From assembly GCA_021785115.1 (NCBI GenBank), contig JAJYGO010000211.1, positions 1-9,057 of the forward strand: 9,057 bases of DNA. The letters run 5' to 3'. The notes beneath the pieces were generated by a model. That model made no database searches. It saw only the letters and a list, made by a program, of their open reading frames with translations, and was not told the DNA's origin. This DNA comes from Chloroflexota bacterium (lineage in GTDB: Bacteria > Chloroflexota > Limnocylindria > Limnocylindrales > CSP1-4). Positions 1-7,363 of the stretch are shown piece after piece (position 1 is the stretch's first letter; each line of letters starts with the position of its first letter). A program made the translations under genes and the position numbers.

Positions 1-976
1 AGTAGACGAACGCCGTGTAGGCCAGGACGAGCGGCATGCCGATGATGGCGATCACGAGCATCGCGGTCAGCGTCACGCTGGACGACGAGGCGTTGTCAAC
101 GGTCAGGCTCCGTGCCGCGTCCCCCAGTGCGGGAAGCAGGTTGGGGTACAGCCCCACGCCCATGATCCCGATCAGCGAGACGATCGACAGCGACGACAGC
201 GCGAAGGCGAGGCCGTCCCTCTCCGCGCGCAGGGCGATCGGATACGCCGCGGCGACGATGACGAACGCCGCCGGCACCAGCCACGCCAGGGGGTTGTCGT
301 AGTTGCCCCACAGGTGCGACGCGTCAGCGTGCGAGTAGAGCGTGACCAGGACCCACAGGGCTACGAAGACGGGCCACGCGAACATCGCCGCGCGCCGGCT
401 GCGGGCCTGCACCGCCCCGTCCGTCTTCAGCGTGAGCCAGGTCGCGCCCTGCATGACGAACATCGACAGCGCCAGGAGTCCCACCGAGAGCGCGAACGGG
501 TTCAACAGGCCGATGAGGCCACCGCGGTAGTCACCGGCGGCATCGAGCGGCACACCGCGGAGGACGTTGCCGATCGCAACCCCGAAGAGGAGGGCCGGCA
601 GGAAGGAGCCGATCGCGAACGCCAGGTCCCACGCTCGCCGCCAGCCGGCCGACTCGAGCTTCGAGCGGAACTCCAGCGACACGGCCCGAAAGATCAGTGC
701 GAGCAGCAGCAGGATCATCGCCAGGTAGAAGCCCGAGAACACGGTGGCGTAGACGGGCGGGAATGCCGCGAACAGCGCGCCACCGGCGGTCAGGAGCCAG
801 ACCTCGTTGCCGTCCCAGACCGGGCCGATGGCACGCATCACGGTGCGCCGTTCGTCATCATCGCGAGCCACGAGCAGGTGCAGCGTCCCGGCGCCGAGAT
901 CGAACCCGTCCAGGACCGCGTAGCCCACCAGCAGGACGCCGACCAGCAGGTACCAGATCGAGGCGAGATCAGGCAT
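1..976 (-). CDS. cydB: Cytochrome bd quinol oxidase subunit II, C-terminus cut by window edge
   Basis: Integral membrane subunit of cytochrome bd, the terminal oxidase that reduces oxygen to water with electrons from quinol. CydB forms the heterodimer partner of CydA. The 325 visible residues show family hallmarks: GFDLGAG (residues 24-30), GPVWDGNEVWL (51-61) and ALIFRAVSLEFR (93-104), with about eight hydrophobic membrane segments. The segment around residues 291-304 (LTVDNASSSS then VTLT) and the last helix ending AYTAFVY match the family's C-terminal end, so probably only 10-20 residues are missing beyond position 1. The ATG at 976 is 3 bp after the cydA stop, and a G-rich Shine-Dalgarno sequence lies in the end of cydA. 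The two genes are therefore one operon, probably translationally coupled. Family assignment is very secure. Confidence 0.97.
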   Translation of the reverse strand, partial: MPDLASIWYLLVGVLLVGYAVLDGFDLGAGTLHLLVARDDDERRTVMRAIGPVWDGNEVWLLTAGGALFAAFPPVYATVFSGFYLAMILLLLALIFRAVSLEFRSKLESAGWRRAWDLAFAIGSFLPALLFGVAIGNVLRGVPLDAAGDYRGGLIGLLNPFALSVGLLALSMFVMQGATWLTLKTDGAVQARSRRAAMFAWPVFVALWVLVTLYSHADASHLWGNYDNPLAWLVPAAFVIVAAAYPIALRAERDGLAFALSSLSIVSLIGIMGVGLYPNLLPALGDAARSLTVDNASSSSVTLTAMLVIAIIGMPLVLAYTAFVY

Positions 977-979
977 CGC

Positions 980-2380
980 TCAGGCCCCCCGGGCCGTCAG
1001 GCCCCTGCGCGTGCGCCCCGCGTCCGGTTCGGCCTCGGGCTCCTCCTCGCCCACCTCGGTCGTCACCGGCTCCGGGCCGTGGAGGATCTCCCGCCGCAGC
1101 AGGTAGAGCCACAGCGTGCCCAGCAGCGCGTACACCACCACCAGCAGCAGCAGCGAGATCAGGACGTCCGCGCCGCTCACCGCGGTCGAGATCCCCTGGC
1201 TGGTCCGCATGACGTCGTAGACCACCCACGGCTGCCGGCCGACCTCGGCGGTCATCCAACCCAGCTGCTCGGCGATCAGCGGCAGCGGCGTCACGGCGAC
1301 GGCGAGGCGCAGCCAGTTAGGGTGCCGGGTCAGCGTGCGTCGCCACGCGAACCAGGCCAGCGCCACCATCACAAGCAGCATCAGGGTGCCGATCACGACC
1401 ATGTTGTGGTAGGCGAGGAACGTCAGCGCGACGGGTGGCCAGTTGCCGGGGGGAAATGCCTGGAGCCCCTTGATCACCGCGTCGAAGCTCCCGAACGACA
1501 GGAAGCTCAGGAGGCGCGTCACGACGATCGCCGGCCCCTGGAACGCGTCGGCCGGGTTCTGCGTCGGGGGGAGCGAGAAGATGACCATGTCGGCCCCGGA
1601 GGTGGTCTCGTAGAGGCCCTGCATCGCGGCGAACTTGGCCGCCTGCTCGTGCGCGACCTCGCGTGCGCTCACGTCGCCCGTGAGGAACATGAGCCCCGAC
1701 GAGATCAGTGCGACCGTGATGCCCAGCACGATGCTCGTGCGAGCCACGGCGAGGTGACGTCGCCGGAGCAGGAACCAGGCCGCGACTCCGACCATCAGGA
1801 ACGCACCCACGGCCCATGCCGACACGACCGTGTGAATGAAGCGGGGCATGGTGGAGGGGTTGAACACGGCCGCCCAGAAGTCGGTCAACCGTGCCTTGCC
1901 ATCGACGATGGCGTAACCGGCGGGCGTCTGCATCCACGAGTCGGCCACCACGATCCAGAATGCCGACAGGGTCGAGCCGACCGCCACCATGACTGCGGCG
2001 AACCAGCGCAGGCGGGACGAGATCCGATCGCCACCGAACAGCAGCAGACCCAGAAAGGTCGACTCCAGGAAGAACGCGAAGATGCCCTCGGCCGCCAGGG
2101 GCGATCCGAAGATGTCACCCACGAACTTCGAGTAGGCGGCCCAGTTGGTGCCGAACTGGAACTCCATCACGACGCCGGTCGCCACGCCCACCGCGAACGT
2201 GAGGGCGAACAGCTTCGTCCAGAACGCGGCAGCCCGGTCGTACACTTCTCTGCCCGTTCGCCACCGGCAGGTCTCGAGGATGGCGATGAGCAGCCCGAGC
2301 CCGATGGTGATCGCGGGGAAGACGAAGTGGAACATGACGGTCAGCGCAAACTGCGCCCGGGCCAGCATGATGGGATCCAA
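980..2380 (-). CDS. cydA: Cytochrome bd quinol oxidase subunit I, short Q-loop type
   Basis: Heme-bearing, quinol-oxidising subunit of cytochrome bd in the cytoplasmic membrane. I chose the TTG start at 2380, giving 466 aa. It sits 6 nt after a GAAGGGGG ribosome-binding site and yields the typical N-terminus MDPIMLARAQFALT; the ATG at 2368 is the alternative. Visible heme residues by comparison with E. coli CydA are His18, Glu98 and Glu106 (in AAEGIFAFFLEST), His183 and Met327. The signature GWMTAEVGRQPW spans 374-385. The protein is about 55 residues shorter than E. coli CydA (522 aa), consistent with lack of the long Q-loop insertion. In the quinol-binding loop Lys249 is kept (E. coli Lys252), but the position of E. 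coli Glu257 is Gln254, a notable substitution. The tail after about residue 432 is acidic and probably disordered. It is first gene of the cydAB operon, divergent from the HAD gene. Confidence 0.97.
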   Translation of the reverse strand: MDPIMLARAQFALTVMFHFVFPAITIGLGLLIAILETCRWRTGREVYDRAAAFWTKLFALTFAVGVATGVVMEFQFGTNWAAYSKFVGDIFGSPLAAEGIFAFFLESTFLGLLLFGGDRISSRLRWFAAVMVAVGSTLSAFWIVVADSWMQTPAGYAIVDGKARLTDFWAAVFNPSTMPRFIHTVVSAWAVGAFLMVGVAAWFLLRRRHLAVARTSIVLGITVALISSGLMFLTGDVSAREVAHEQAAKFAAMQGLYETTSGADMVIFSLPPTQNPADAFQGPAIVVTRLLSFLSFGSFDAVIKGLQAFPPGNWPPVALTFLAYHNMVVIGTLMLLVMVALAWFAWRRTLTRHPNWLRLAVAVTPLPLIAEQLGWMTAEVGRQPWVVYDVMRTSQGISTAVSGADVLISLLLLVVVYALLGTLWLYLLRREILHGPEPVTTEVGEEEPEAEPDAGRTRRGLTARGA

Positions 2381-2437
2381 TGAGCACCCCCTTCTGCGCT
2401 TCGGTGGGACTCTCGCGCGGTGCACCGGCGGGCGGTA

Positions 2438-2451
2438 GGCCCGAAAGGCCC
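2438..2451 (-). promoter_or_regulatory. Possible DosR/NarL-type box upstream of cydA
   Basis: On the minus strand this reads GGGCCTTTCGGGCC, about 58 bp ahead of the cydA TTG start. It matches 10 of 14 positions of a GGGACTTTAGTCCC core, as bound by DosR/DevR-type hypoxia response regulators. cydAB is commonly controlled by oxygen or redox signals, so the position makes sense. However, the match lacks part of the dyad symmetry, the region is GC-rich, and no clear -35/-10 pair is visible downstream. A small hairpin (GGGCG-CGGA-CGCCC, 2457-2470) lies next to it on the HAD side. This is a tentative call. Confidence 0.25.
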
Positions 2452-2546
2452 AAAATGGGCGCGGACGCCCGGCCACCTGTTCCCGGCGACGCGGCGGGGG
2501 GCGGCGAAGCCGGTACGGAGCGCGGTCGCCGAGCGAGGGAGGAACC

Positions 2547-3272
2547 ATGAACGAGACCACGCCGCGGGTGGCGACCTTCGACTGCTATGGGACGCTGGTG
2601 GACTGGGAGGGAGGCGTGGGCGCGTTCCTCTACGATCTCGCGCTCCAGCGCCGCGACCCCGACCTGCGACCCGGGCAGCAGCTGCGCGACCGCTGGGAGG
2701 CGATCCAGTTCGGGTTGCTCGGTGGTCCCTACCGGTCCTACCGGGAGATCCTGGTGGAGAGCCTCCGCCGTTACGAGGCGGAACGCGGGTACGACTGGGA
2801 TCCGGTCGACGGCGAGGCGCTGGTCCGGTCGATGCGGTCGTGGCAGCCGTTCCCGGACACCCGGCCCGCGCTGCGCCAGGCCCGTGAACAGGGACTCCGC
2901 CTGGTGATCGTCTCCAATACCGACCGCGACATCATCGAGCACACCCTCCGACATCTCGAGGAGCCCTTCGACGAGGTCGTGACGGCGGAGGACTGCGGCG
3001 CCTACAAACCCGCGGAGACGGTCTTCCGCCAGGCCCTCCACCGGATCGGAGAACCGCCGGAGCGCGTGATCCACGTCGCGTTCGGGTTCCGCTACGACAT
3101 CGGCCCGGCCCAGCGGCTCGGGATGCGGACCGCATGGGTCAACCGCCACGTGGAAGCGGCGCCCGGCCCCGAACGGCCGGACCACGAGTGGCGCGATCTG
3201 TGGGGGCTGGCGGAGCTGGCCGGCGGCCGCGGACCGGTGCCCGCGCCGGAGGCCGAGCCCACGACGCGCTGA
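2547..3272 (+). CDS. HAD-superfamily hydrolase, 2-haloacid dehalogenase (type II)-like
   Basis: A 241-aa HAD-fold enzyme. Motif I is FDCYGTLVDW (11-20), with presumed nucleophile Asp12. The Asp normally found two residues later in HAD phosphatases is Tyr14, the arrangement of L-2-haloacid dehalogenases (D-x-Y-G-T). Motif II is VSNT (Ser123-Asn124), motif III is Lys154 in GAYKPAE, and motif IV is HVAFGFRYDIGPAQRLGM with Asp184, followed by RTAWVNR as in dehalogenase-like proteins. Residues 20-100 form the helical cap. The true substrate is unknown: many proteins with these motifs have no proven dehalogenase activity. The ATG is preceded by GGGAGGA (2537-2543), a strong ribosome-binding site. 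The gene is divergent from cydA and stands alone. The cytoplasmic location is inferred from the absence of a signal peptide or membrane segment. Confidence 0.9.
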   Translation: MNETTPRVATFDCYGTLVDWEGGVGAFLYDLALQRRDPDLRPGQQLRDRWEAIQFGLLGGPYRSYREILVESLRRYEAERGYDWDPVDGEALVRSMRSWQPFPDTRPALRQAREQGLRLVIVSNTDRDIIEHTLRHLEEPFDEVVTAEDCGAYKPAETVFRQALHRIGEPPERVIHVAFGFRYDIGPAQRLGMRTAWVNRHVEAAPGPERPDHEWRDLWGLAELAGGRGPVPAPEAEPTTR

Positions 3273-3280
3273 CAGGCCAC

Positions 3281-3327
3281 GACCGATCGACCGGGCAGGG
3301 CCGACCGCGTCCGACCGGGACCGACCG
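3281..3327 (+). repeat. GACCG-iterated tract after the HAD gene
   Basis: The pentamer GACCG occurs six times in 47 bp, starting at 3281, 3289, 3303, 3313, 3319 and 3323. Spacing is irregular (4-14 bp), so this is not a clean tandem array. It lies in the 189-bp gap between the HAD gene and the next gene. I see no stable hairpin with a T-run here. It may be simple GC-rich drift or a cluster of short protein-binding sites. Confidence 0.4.
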
Positions 3328-3397
3328 GCCGGGACGACCTACCCGTCAGGGCGGCCCCTTCTCCGTGTGGCCGGGCCGGAGTGGGCCATTCGGCAGG

Positions 3398-3425
3398 TTG
3401 GCACGCGCGGCCGCGCCCGGACAAT
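3398..3425 (+). promoter_or_regulatory. Putative sigma70-type promoter for the 171-aa gene
   Basis: A TTGGCA -35 element (3398-3403) and a GACAAT -10 element (3420-3425) are separated by 16 bp. Transcription would start near 3432, leaving a leader of about 30 nt before the ATG at 3462. Both hexamers are close to consensus and stand out in this GC-rich setting. The call is based on sequence match only. Confidence 0.45.
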
Positions 3426-3461
3426 GGGCCGGTCAAGCGTCCCGCACGGCAGAATTCCCCC

Positions 3462-3977
3462 ATGTCCGCATCGCTTCCGACGCCCGACGCCATCGAGCAC
3501 GCCATCCACCTGCGGCTCGTCCAACCGTGGACCGGCGATCTTGCCCGCGCCCGCCACTCGCTCCAGGACGGCACGTGCGACTGGCTCGGGAACCGCGTCG
3601 ACGGGCCCGCCGACCGGCCGGGCGTGCGACGCTACGAGAGCGACCTGGTCCTGCCGATGCGCGAGCAGGCCCGCCACATGGTGCTGAGGAAGGCCGCGCT
3701 GGTGGATCTCGGACCGGCGGAGACCGTCCCTGGCGGGTTCGCGGTCGAGGTGAGCTGGCGCTCCGCGAGCCTGGCACCGCTCTTCCCTGTCTTCGTCGGC
3801 ACCCTGACCGTGATGGGGCACGAGCTGGTCCTGGAGGGCTACTACGCGCCACCCGGAGGCGAGATCGGCGTGATCCTGGACCGGGCGCTCCTCAACATCG
3901 CGGGGCGTGGTACGGCGCGGTGGTTCCTCGGCAGGGTCGCCGCGGCGTTCGAGGGAACACCGCAGGCGGGTCGATAG
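3462..3977 (+). CDS. Conserved-looking protein of unknown function, 171 aa
   Basis: I do not recognise this family with certainty. The protein has no signal peptide and no clear membrane helix. It begins with a helical region (PTPDAIEHAIHLRLV), then a polar central part with several charged turns. A hydrophobic alternating segment, probably beta strands, spans 93-130 and contains SLAPLFPVFVGTLTV and HELVLEGYYAPPGG. A C-terminal helix spans about 137-163 (LDRALLNIAGRGTARWFLGRVAAAF). Strands followed by a long C-terminal helix resemble an SRPBCC/START-like ligand-binding fold, but this is only an impression. The ATG at 3462 is preferred because it follows the putative promoter at 3398-3425. An in-frame GTG at 3381 would lie upstream of the -10 element. 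The ribosome-binding site is weak. The gene converges on aceE, with 20 bp between stop codons. Confidence 0.72.
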   Translation: MSASLPTPDAIEHAIHLRLVQPWTGDLARARHSLQDGTCDWLGNRVDGPADRPGVRRYESDLVLPMREQARHMVLRKAALVDLGPAETVPGGFAVEVSWRSASLAPLFPVFVGTLTVMGHELVLEGYYAPPGGEIGVILDRALLNIAGRGTARWFLGRVAAAFEGTPQAGR

Positions 3978-3979
3978 CA

Positions 3980-3993
3980 GGCCCGACCGGGCC
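3980..3993. terminator. Small GC hairpin between convergent stop codons
   Basis: GGCCC-GACC-GGGCC forms a perfect 5-bp stem with a 4-nt loop in the 20-bp gap between the 171-aa gene and aceE. It could serve as a bidirectional terminator, but there is no T-run on either side and the stem is short. Confidence 0.3.
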
Positions 3994-3997
3994 CGAG

Positions 3998-6694
3998 CTA
4001 CGTGGTCAGCGAGAACGGTCGGTCCGTCTCGATCCCCAGCTCGGCGATCGCCGCCGCCACCTGGCCGCGCTCGATGCGCTCCCCCTCGGCGAGCGCCGCG
4101 AGCGTCGCCACCGCGATGTGCTCCGGGTCGATCTCGAAGAACCGCCGGAGGGCCTCGCGCGTGTCGCTGCGCCCGAACCCGTCGGTCCCCAGCGATACCC
4201 ACGTGCCCGGGATCCAGCGTGCGACCTGGTCCGGGACAGCGGTCACGTAGTCGGTGGCGGCCACGATGGGCCCCGCGGCCCCGGCCTCCGAGAGCGCGGC
4301 GGTCACGAACGGGACGCGCCGCGCCTCCGCGGGATGCAGCCGGTTCCAGTGCTCCGCGTCCAGCGCCTCGACCCGCAGTTGCTGGTAGGACGTCGCGCTC
4401 CAGACGTCGGCCGCGACGCCGTAGCGCTCCGCGAGCAGCTCCTGCGCGCGGAGGACCTGCTGCATGATCGCGCCGCTCCCCAGGAGCGTCGCGCGCGCGC
4501 GCGAGCCGCCCTCGACGGCGGGGGCGCCCCGGAACCGGTAGAGGCCCGCGACGATCCCGTCGACCGCCCCTTCGGGCATCTCCGGCATCACGTAGTTCTC
4601 GTTGTAGAGCGTGATGTAGTAGCTCGCGTCGTCGCCGCCCAGCATCCGCTCGATCCCGGTGCGTACGATCTCGGCCGTCTCGTACGCGAACGCGGGGTCG
4701 TAGGCACGGATGGCCGGATAGGCCGATGCGAGAAGCAGGCTGTGGCCGTCGTCGTGCTGCAGCCCCTCGCCGTGAAGCGTCGTGCGGCCCGCGGTCGCGC
4801 CCATCAGGAAGCCACGGCCCCGGACATCGCCGAGCGCCCAGAACTGGTCGCCGGTCCGCTGGAAGCCGAACATCGAGTAGAAGATGTAGAAGGGCAGCAT
4901 CGGCTCGCCGTGCGTCGCGTAGCTGGTCGCGGCGGCCTGGAACGAGGCGCTCGACCCGGCCTCGGTGATCCCCTCCTCCAGGACCTGTCCGTCGGTCGCC
5001 TCCCGGTAGGACAGGACGAGGTTGGAGTCGACCGGCTCGTACCGCTGGCCGTGGGCGGCATAGATGCCGACCTCCTTGAACAGCGGATCCATGCCGAAGG
5101 TCCGTGCCTCGTCGGGGACGATGGGGACCACGCGCTGGCCAGCCGCCCGATCGCGGACCAGGTTGCGCAGCAGCTTCGCGAACGCCATCGTCGTGGAGAC
5201 GGCCTGCCCCCCCGACCCGGTGCGGAACTCCGCGTAGGCGGCGTCGCCCGGCGCGTCCACGCGCTTCGCCACGACCACGCGGCGTGGCAGCGGCCCACCG
5301 AGCGCGCGCCGGCGCTCCTGCAGGTACTGGATCTCGGGCGCGTCGGGGCCCGGATGGTAGTAGGGCGCATCCTTGAGCTTCTCGTCGGGGATGGGCAGCT
5401 CCAGGCGGTCGCGGAAGATGCGCAGCTCCGCCTCGGAAAGCTTCTTGGCCTGGTGGGTGATGTTGCGCGCCTCGACGCCGGGCCCGAGCGTCCAGCCCTT
5501 GACCGTCTTGGCGAGGATCGCCGTCGGGGCTCCGCGGTGCGCGAGCGCGGCCGCGTACGCCGCGAACACCTTCCGGTAGTCGTGGCCGCCCCGGCGCAGG
5601 CGCTGGAGGTCGTCGTCCGACTTGTCGGCCACCATCGCCTGCAGGCGGGGATCGCCGCCGAAGAAATGTTCGCGGATGTACGCGCCGGACTCGACCGAGA
5701 ACTTCTGGAATTCGCCGTCGAGGGTCTCGTTCATGCGGTGCACCAGCACGCCATCCACGTCGCGGGCGAGCAGCTCGTCCCACTCCCGGCCCCAGACGAC
5801 CTTGATGACGTTCCAGCCCGCCCCGCGGAAGAGGCCCTCCAGCTCCTGGATGATCTTGCCGTTGCCCCGCACCGGGCCGTCGAGTCGCTGGAGGTTGCAG
5901 TTCACCACGAAGGTGAGGTTGTCGAGCCCGTCGCGGCCGGCCAGTCCGAGCGCCGCGATCGCCTCCGGCTCGTCCATCTCGCCGTCCCCGAGGAAGGCCC
6001 AGACGTGGTTCGGGCCGGTGTCCTTGATGCCGCGAGCCTGGAGGTAGCGATTGAAGCGGGCCTGGTAGACCGCGGCCAGGGGCCCGAGGCCCATCGACAC
6101 CGTCGGGAACTCCCAGAAGTCGGGCATCAGGCGCGGATGCGGGTACGAGCTCAGACCCTCCCCGGGGACCACCTCGCGGCGGAAGTGGTCCAGCTGATCC
6201 TCCGAGAGCCGCCCTTCCAGGAAGGCGCGGGCGTAGATGCCTGGCGCGGCATGCCCCTGGACGAAGACCTGGTCGCCCATGCCCGGGGCATCCTTGCCGT
6301 GGAAGAAGTGGTTGAACCCCACCTCGTACAGGGTCGCGGCGGATGCGTAGGTCGCGAGGTGGCCACCGATCCCCGCGGTCAGGTTGTTGGCGCGCAGCAC
6401 CATCGCCACCGCGTTCCAGCGCACCATGCGGCGGATGCGGTGCTCCATCCACTCGTCGCCCGGGAACGGGGGCTCCTGCTCGGGCGAGATCGTGTTGATG
6501 TAGCGGGTCTGGGTGAGCGGCGGCAGACCGATGTCCAGCTGCCGGGCACGCTTCAGGAGCCGGTAGAGGATGAACTGGGCACGGTCGGCGCCGGCCGTGC
6601 GCGCGACGGAGTCGAGCGCATCGATCCAGTCGAGGGTTTCCTGCGGGTCGCTGTCGGGGAGCTGGCGCTTGAAGTCGCCGTAGGCATCGAACAT
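3998..6694 (-). CDS. aceE: Pyruvate dehydrogenase E1 component, homodimeric AceE type
   Basis: Thiamine-diphosphate-dependent E1 of the pyruvate dehydrogenase complex. It decarboxylates pyruvate and passes the acetyl group to the lipoyl arm of E2, in the cytoplasm. The 898-aa length fits the family (E. coli 887 aa), and similarity runs from end to end. The N-terminal RYINTI and RWNA motifs are present. The ThDP/Mg site is GDGEMDEPE (236-244) with NCNLQRLDGPV (265-275). The active-site loop GGHD contains His371 (E. coli His407). DEARTFGM contains Glu529 (E. coli Glu571). FYIFYSMFGFQRTGD lies at 602-616 and HGEGLQHDDGH at 641-651. The C-terminal LGTDGFGRSD is intact, and no catalytic motif is missing. 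The ATG at 6694 is the only in-frame start after the marR stop; its ribosome-binding site is poor. The gap of 43 bp suggests co-transcription with marR. The E2 and E3 genes are not in this window. Confidence 0.97.
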   Translation of the reverse strand: MFDAYGDFKRQLPDSDPQETLDWIDALDSVARTAGADRAQFILYRLLKRARQLDIGLPPLTQTRYINTISPEQEPPFPGDEWMEHRIRRMVRWNAVAMVLRANNLTAGIGGHLATYASAATLYEVGFNHFFHGKDAPGMGDQVFVQGHAAPGIYARAFLEGRLSEDQLDHFRREVVPGEGLSSYPHPRLMPDFWEFPTVSMGLGPLAAVYQARFNRYLQARGIKDTGPNHVWAFLGDGEMDEPEAIAALGLAGRDGLDNLTFVVNCNLQRLDGPVRGNGKIIQELEGLFRGAGWNVIKVVWGREWDELLARDVDGVLVHRMNETLDGEFQKFSVESGAYIREHFFGGDPRLQAMVADKSDDDLQRLRRGGHDYRKVFAAYAAALAHRGAPTAILAKTVKGWTLGPGVEARNITHQAKKLSEAELRIFRDRLELPIPDEKLKDAPYYHPGPDAPEIQYLQERRRALGGPLPRRVVVAKRVDAPGDAAYAEFRTGSGGQAVSTTMAFAKLLRNLVRDRAAGQRVVPIVPDEARTFGMDPLFKEVGIYAAHGQRYEPVDSNLVLSYREATDGQVLEEGITEAGSSASFQAAATSYATHGEPMLPFYIFYSMFGFQRTGDQFWALGDVRGRGFLMGATAGRTTLHGEGLQHDDGHSLLLASAYPAIRAYDPAFAYETAEIVRTGIERMLGGDDASYYITLYNENYVMPEMPEGAVDGIVAGLYRFRGAPAVEGGSRARATLLGSGAIMQQVLRAQELLAERYGVAADVWSATSYQQLRVEALDAEHWNRLHPAEARRVPFVTAALSEAGAAGPIVAATDYVTAVPDQVARWIPGTWVSLGTDGFGRSDTREALRRFFEIDPEHIAVATLAALAEGERIERGQVAAAIAELGIETDRPFSLTT

Positions 6695-6737
6695 CTCGGG
6701 CGCATGGTAGAGCGGACGCGCCGTTGGCGCCGCCGGC

Positions 6738-7328
6738 TCAGCCGGGGCGCTCCCACTCTCGATCGGCGCCGGTGGCGGCCCGCGTGCAGCCCGCGGCCAG
6801 CCGCGTGAGGAGCGTCGCCAGCTGGTCGAGCTCGGCCGGGCTGAGCAGGTCGGCGAAATGGCGGCGGACACCGCCGAGATGGACCGGCGTCGCGCTGCGG
6901 AGACGCGCCAGCCCAGAGTCGGTGAGCGCCGCGAACGCCCCACGCGCGTCGGACGCGCAGGTCGCGCGTCGGACCAGGCCCTCGGCCTCGAGGCGGTCCA
7001 CCAGCCGCGTGACGCCGCTGCGACTCAGCAGCACGCGCTCCGCGAGCTCGTGCATCCGGAGACGCCGCTCGGGGGCGTAGGCCAGCTGGACCAGCACGTC
7101 GTAGTGCGCCAGCGGCAGGTCGACCTGGGCGGCCAGCTCGGCCTCGAGCCGGCGCGTGACGACCGCGTGGGCCTCCAGGAAGGCGCGCCACGCCCGCATC
7201 TCCTCGGGCCCCAGCGTCCGGTCATCGGCTATGGTGGCGGCGGGACCTCCCGCACCCCCGACCCGAGCCCGTTCGTCGGCGACCGCGCCGTCGTTCGCCG
7301 GCTCGAGGTCGACCGCCGAGTGTTCCAT
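6738..7328 (-). CDS. MarR-family transcriptional regulator
   Basis: A 196-aa winged-helix DNA-binding protein, probably a dimeric ligand-responsive repressor. The conserved core runs from about residue 42 to 182. The helix-turn-helix (about 88-118) is followed by a wing with the MarR signature D-A-R-G (127-130). Flanking helices would form the dimer interface. The first 40 residues are an Ala/Gly/acid-rich extension and are probably disordered. I chose the ATG at 7328, which has GGAG 9 nt upstream. A GTG at 7355 would add nine residues and could be read from a leaderless transcript. The gene is divergent from yceI across a region with two palindromes that are good candidates for its binding sites, which implies autoregulation and control of yceI. 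aceE follows 43 bp downstream. The ligand is unknown. Confidence 0.93.
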   Translation of the reverse strand: MEHSAVDLEPANDGAVADERARVGGAGGPAATIADDRTLGPEEMRAWRAFLEAHAVVTRRLEAELAAQVDLPLAHYDVLVQLAYAPERRLRMHELAERVLLSRSGVTRLVDRLEAEGLVRRATCASDARGAFAALTDSGLARLRSATPVHLGGVRRHFADLLSPAELDQLATLLTRLAAGCTRAATGADREWERPG

Positions 7329-7363
7329 GTTGCCGATCTCCACCCCCCTCTTCACGAGCCGAC

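Noticed and set aside
314..2383. 689-codon open frame on the plus strand opposite cydAB
   Set aside because: It is antisense to two clear membrane-protein genes and its product is dominated by Arg, Gln, Glu, His and Asp with no domain pattern. It is an artefact of high GC codon use.
2381..2560. N-terminal extension of cydA to 2560
   Set aside because: It would overlap the HAD start, lacks resemblance to CydA, and a good ribosome-binding site supports the TTG at 2380.
3339..6452. 1037-codon open frame on the minus strand in a second frame of aceE
   Set aside because: Gly/Arg/Pro/Ala-rich shadow of aceE, which itself shows full-length family similarity.
3134..6808. 1224-codon open frame on the plus strand opposite aceE
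   Set aside because: It overlaps the HAD gene, the 171-aa gene and aceE, all better supported. The composition is low-complexity and no motif is seen.
6695..6943. N-terminal extension of aceE into marR
   Set aside because: The extra 83 residues are Ser/Arg-rich shadow sequence of marR, and there is no in-frame start between the marR stop and 6694.
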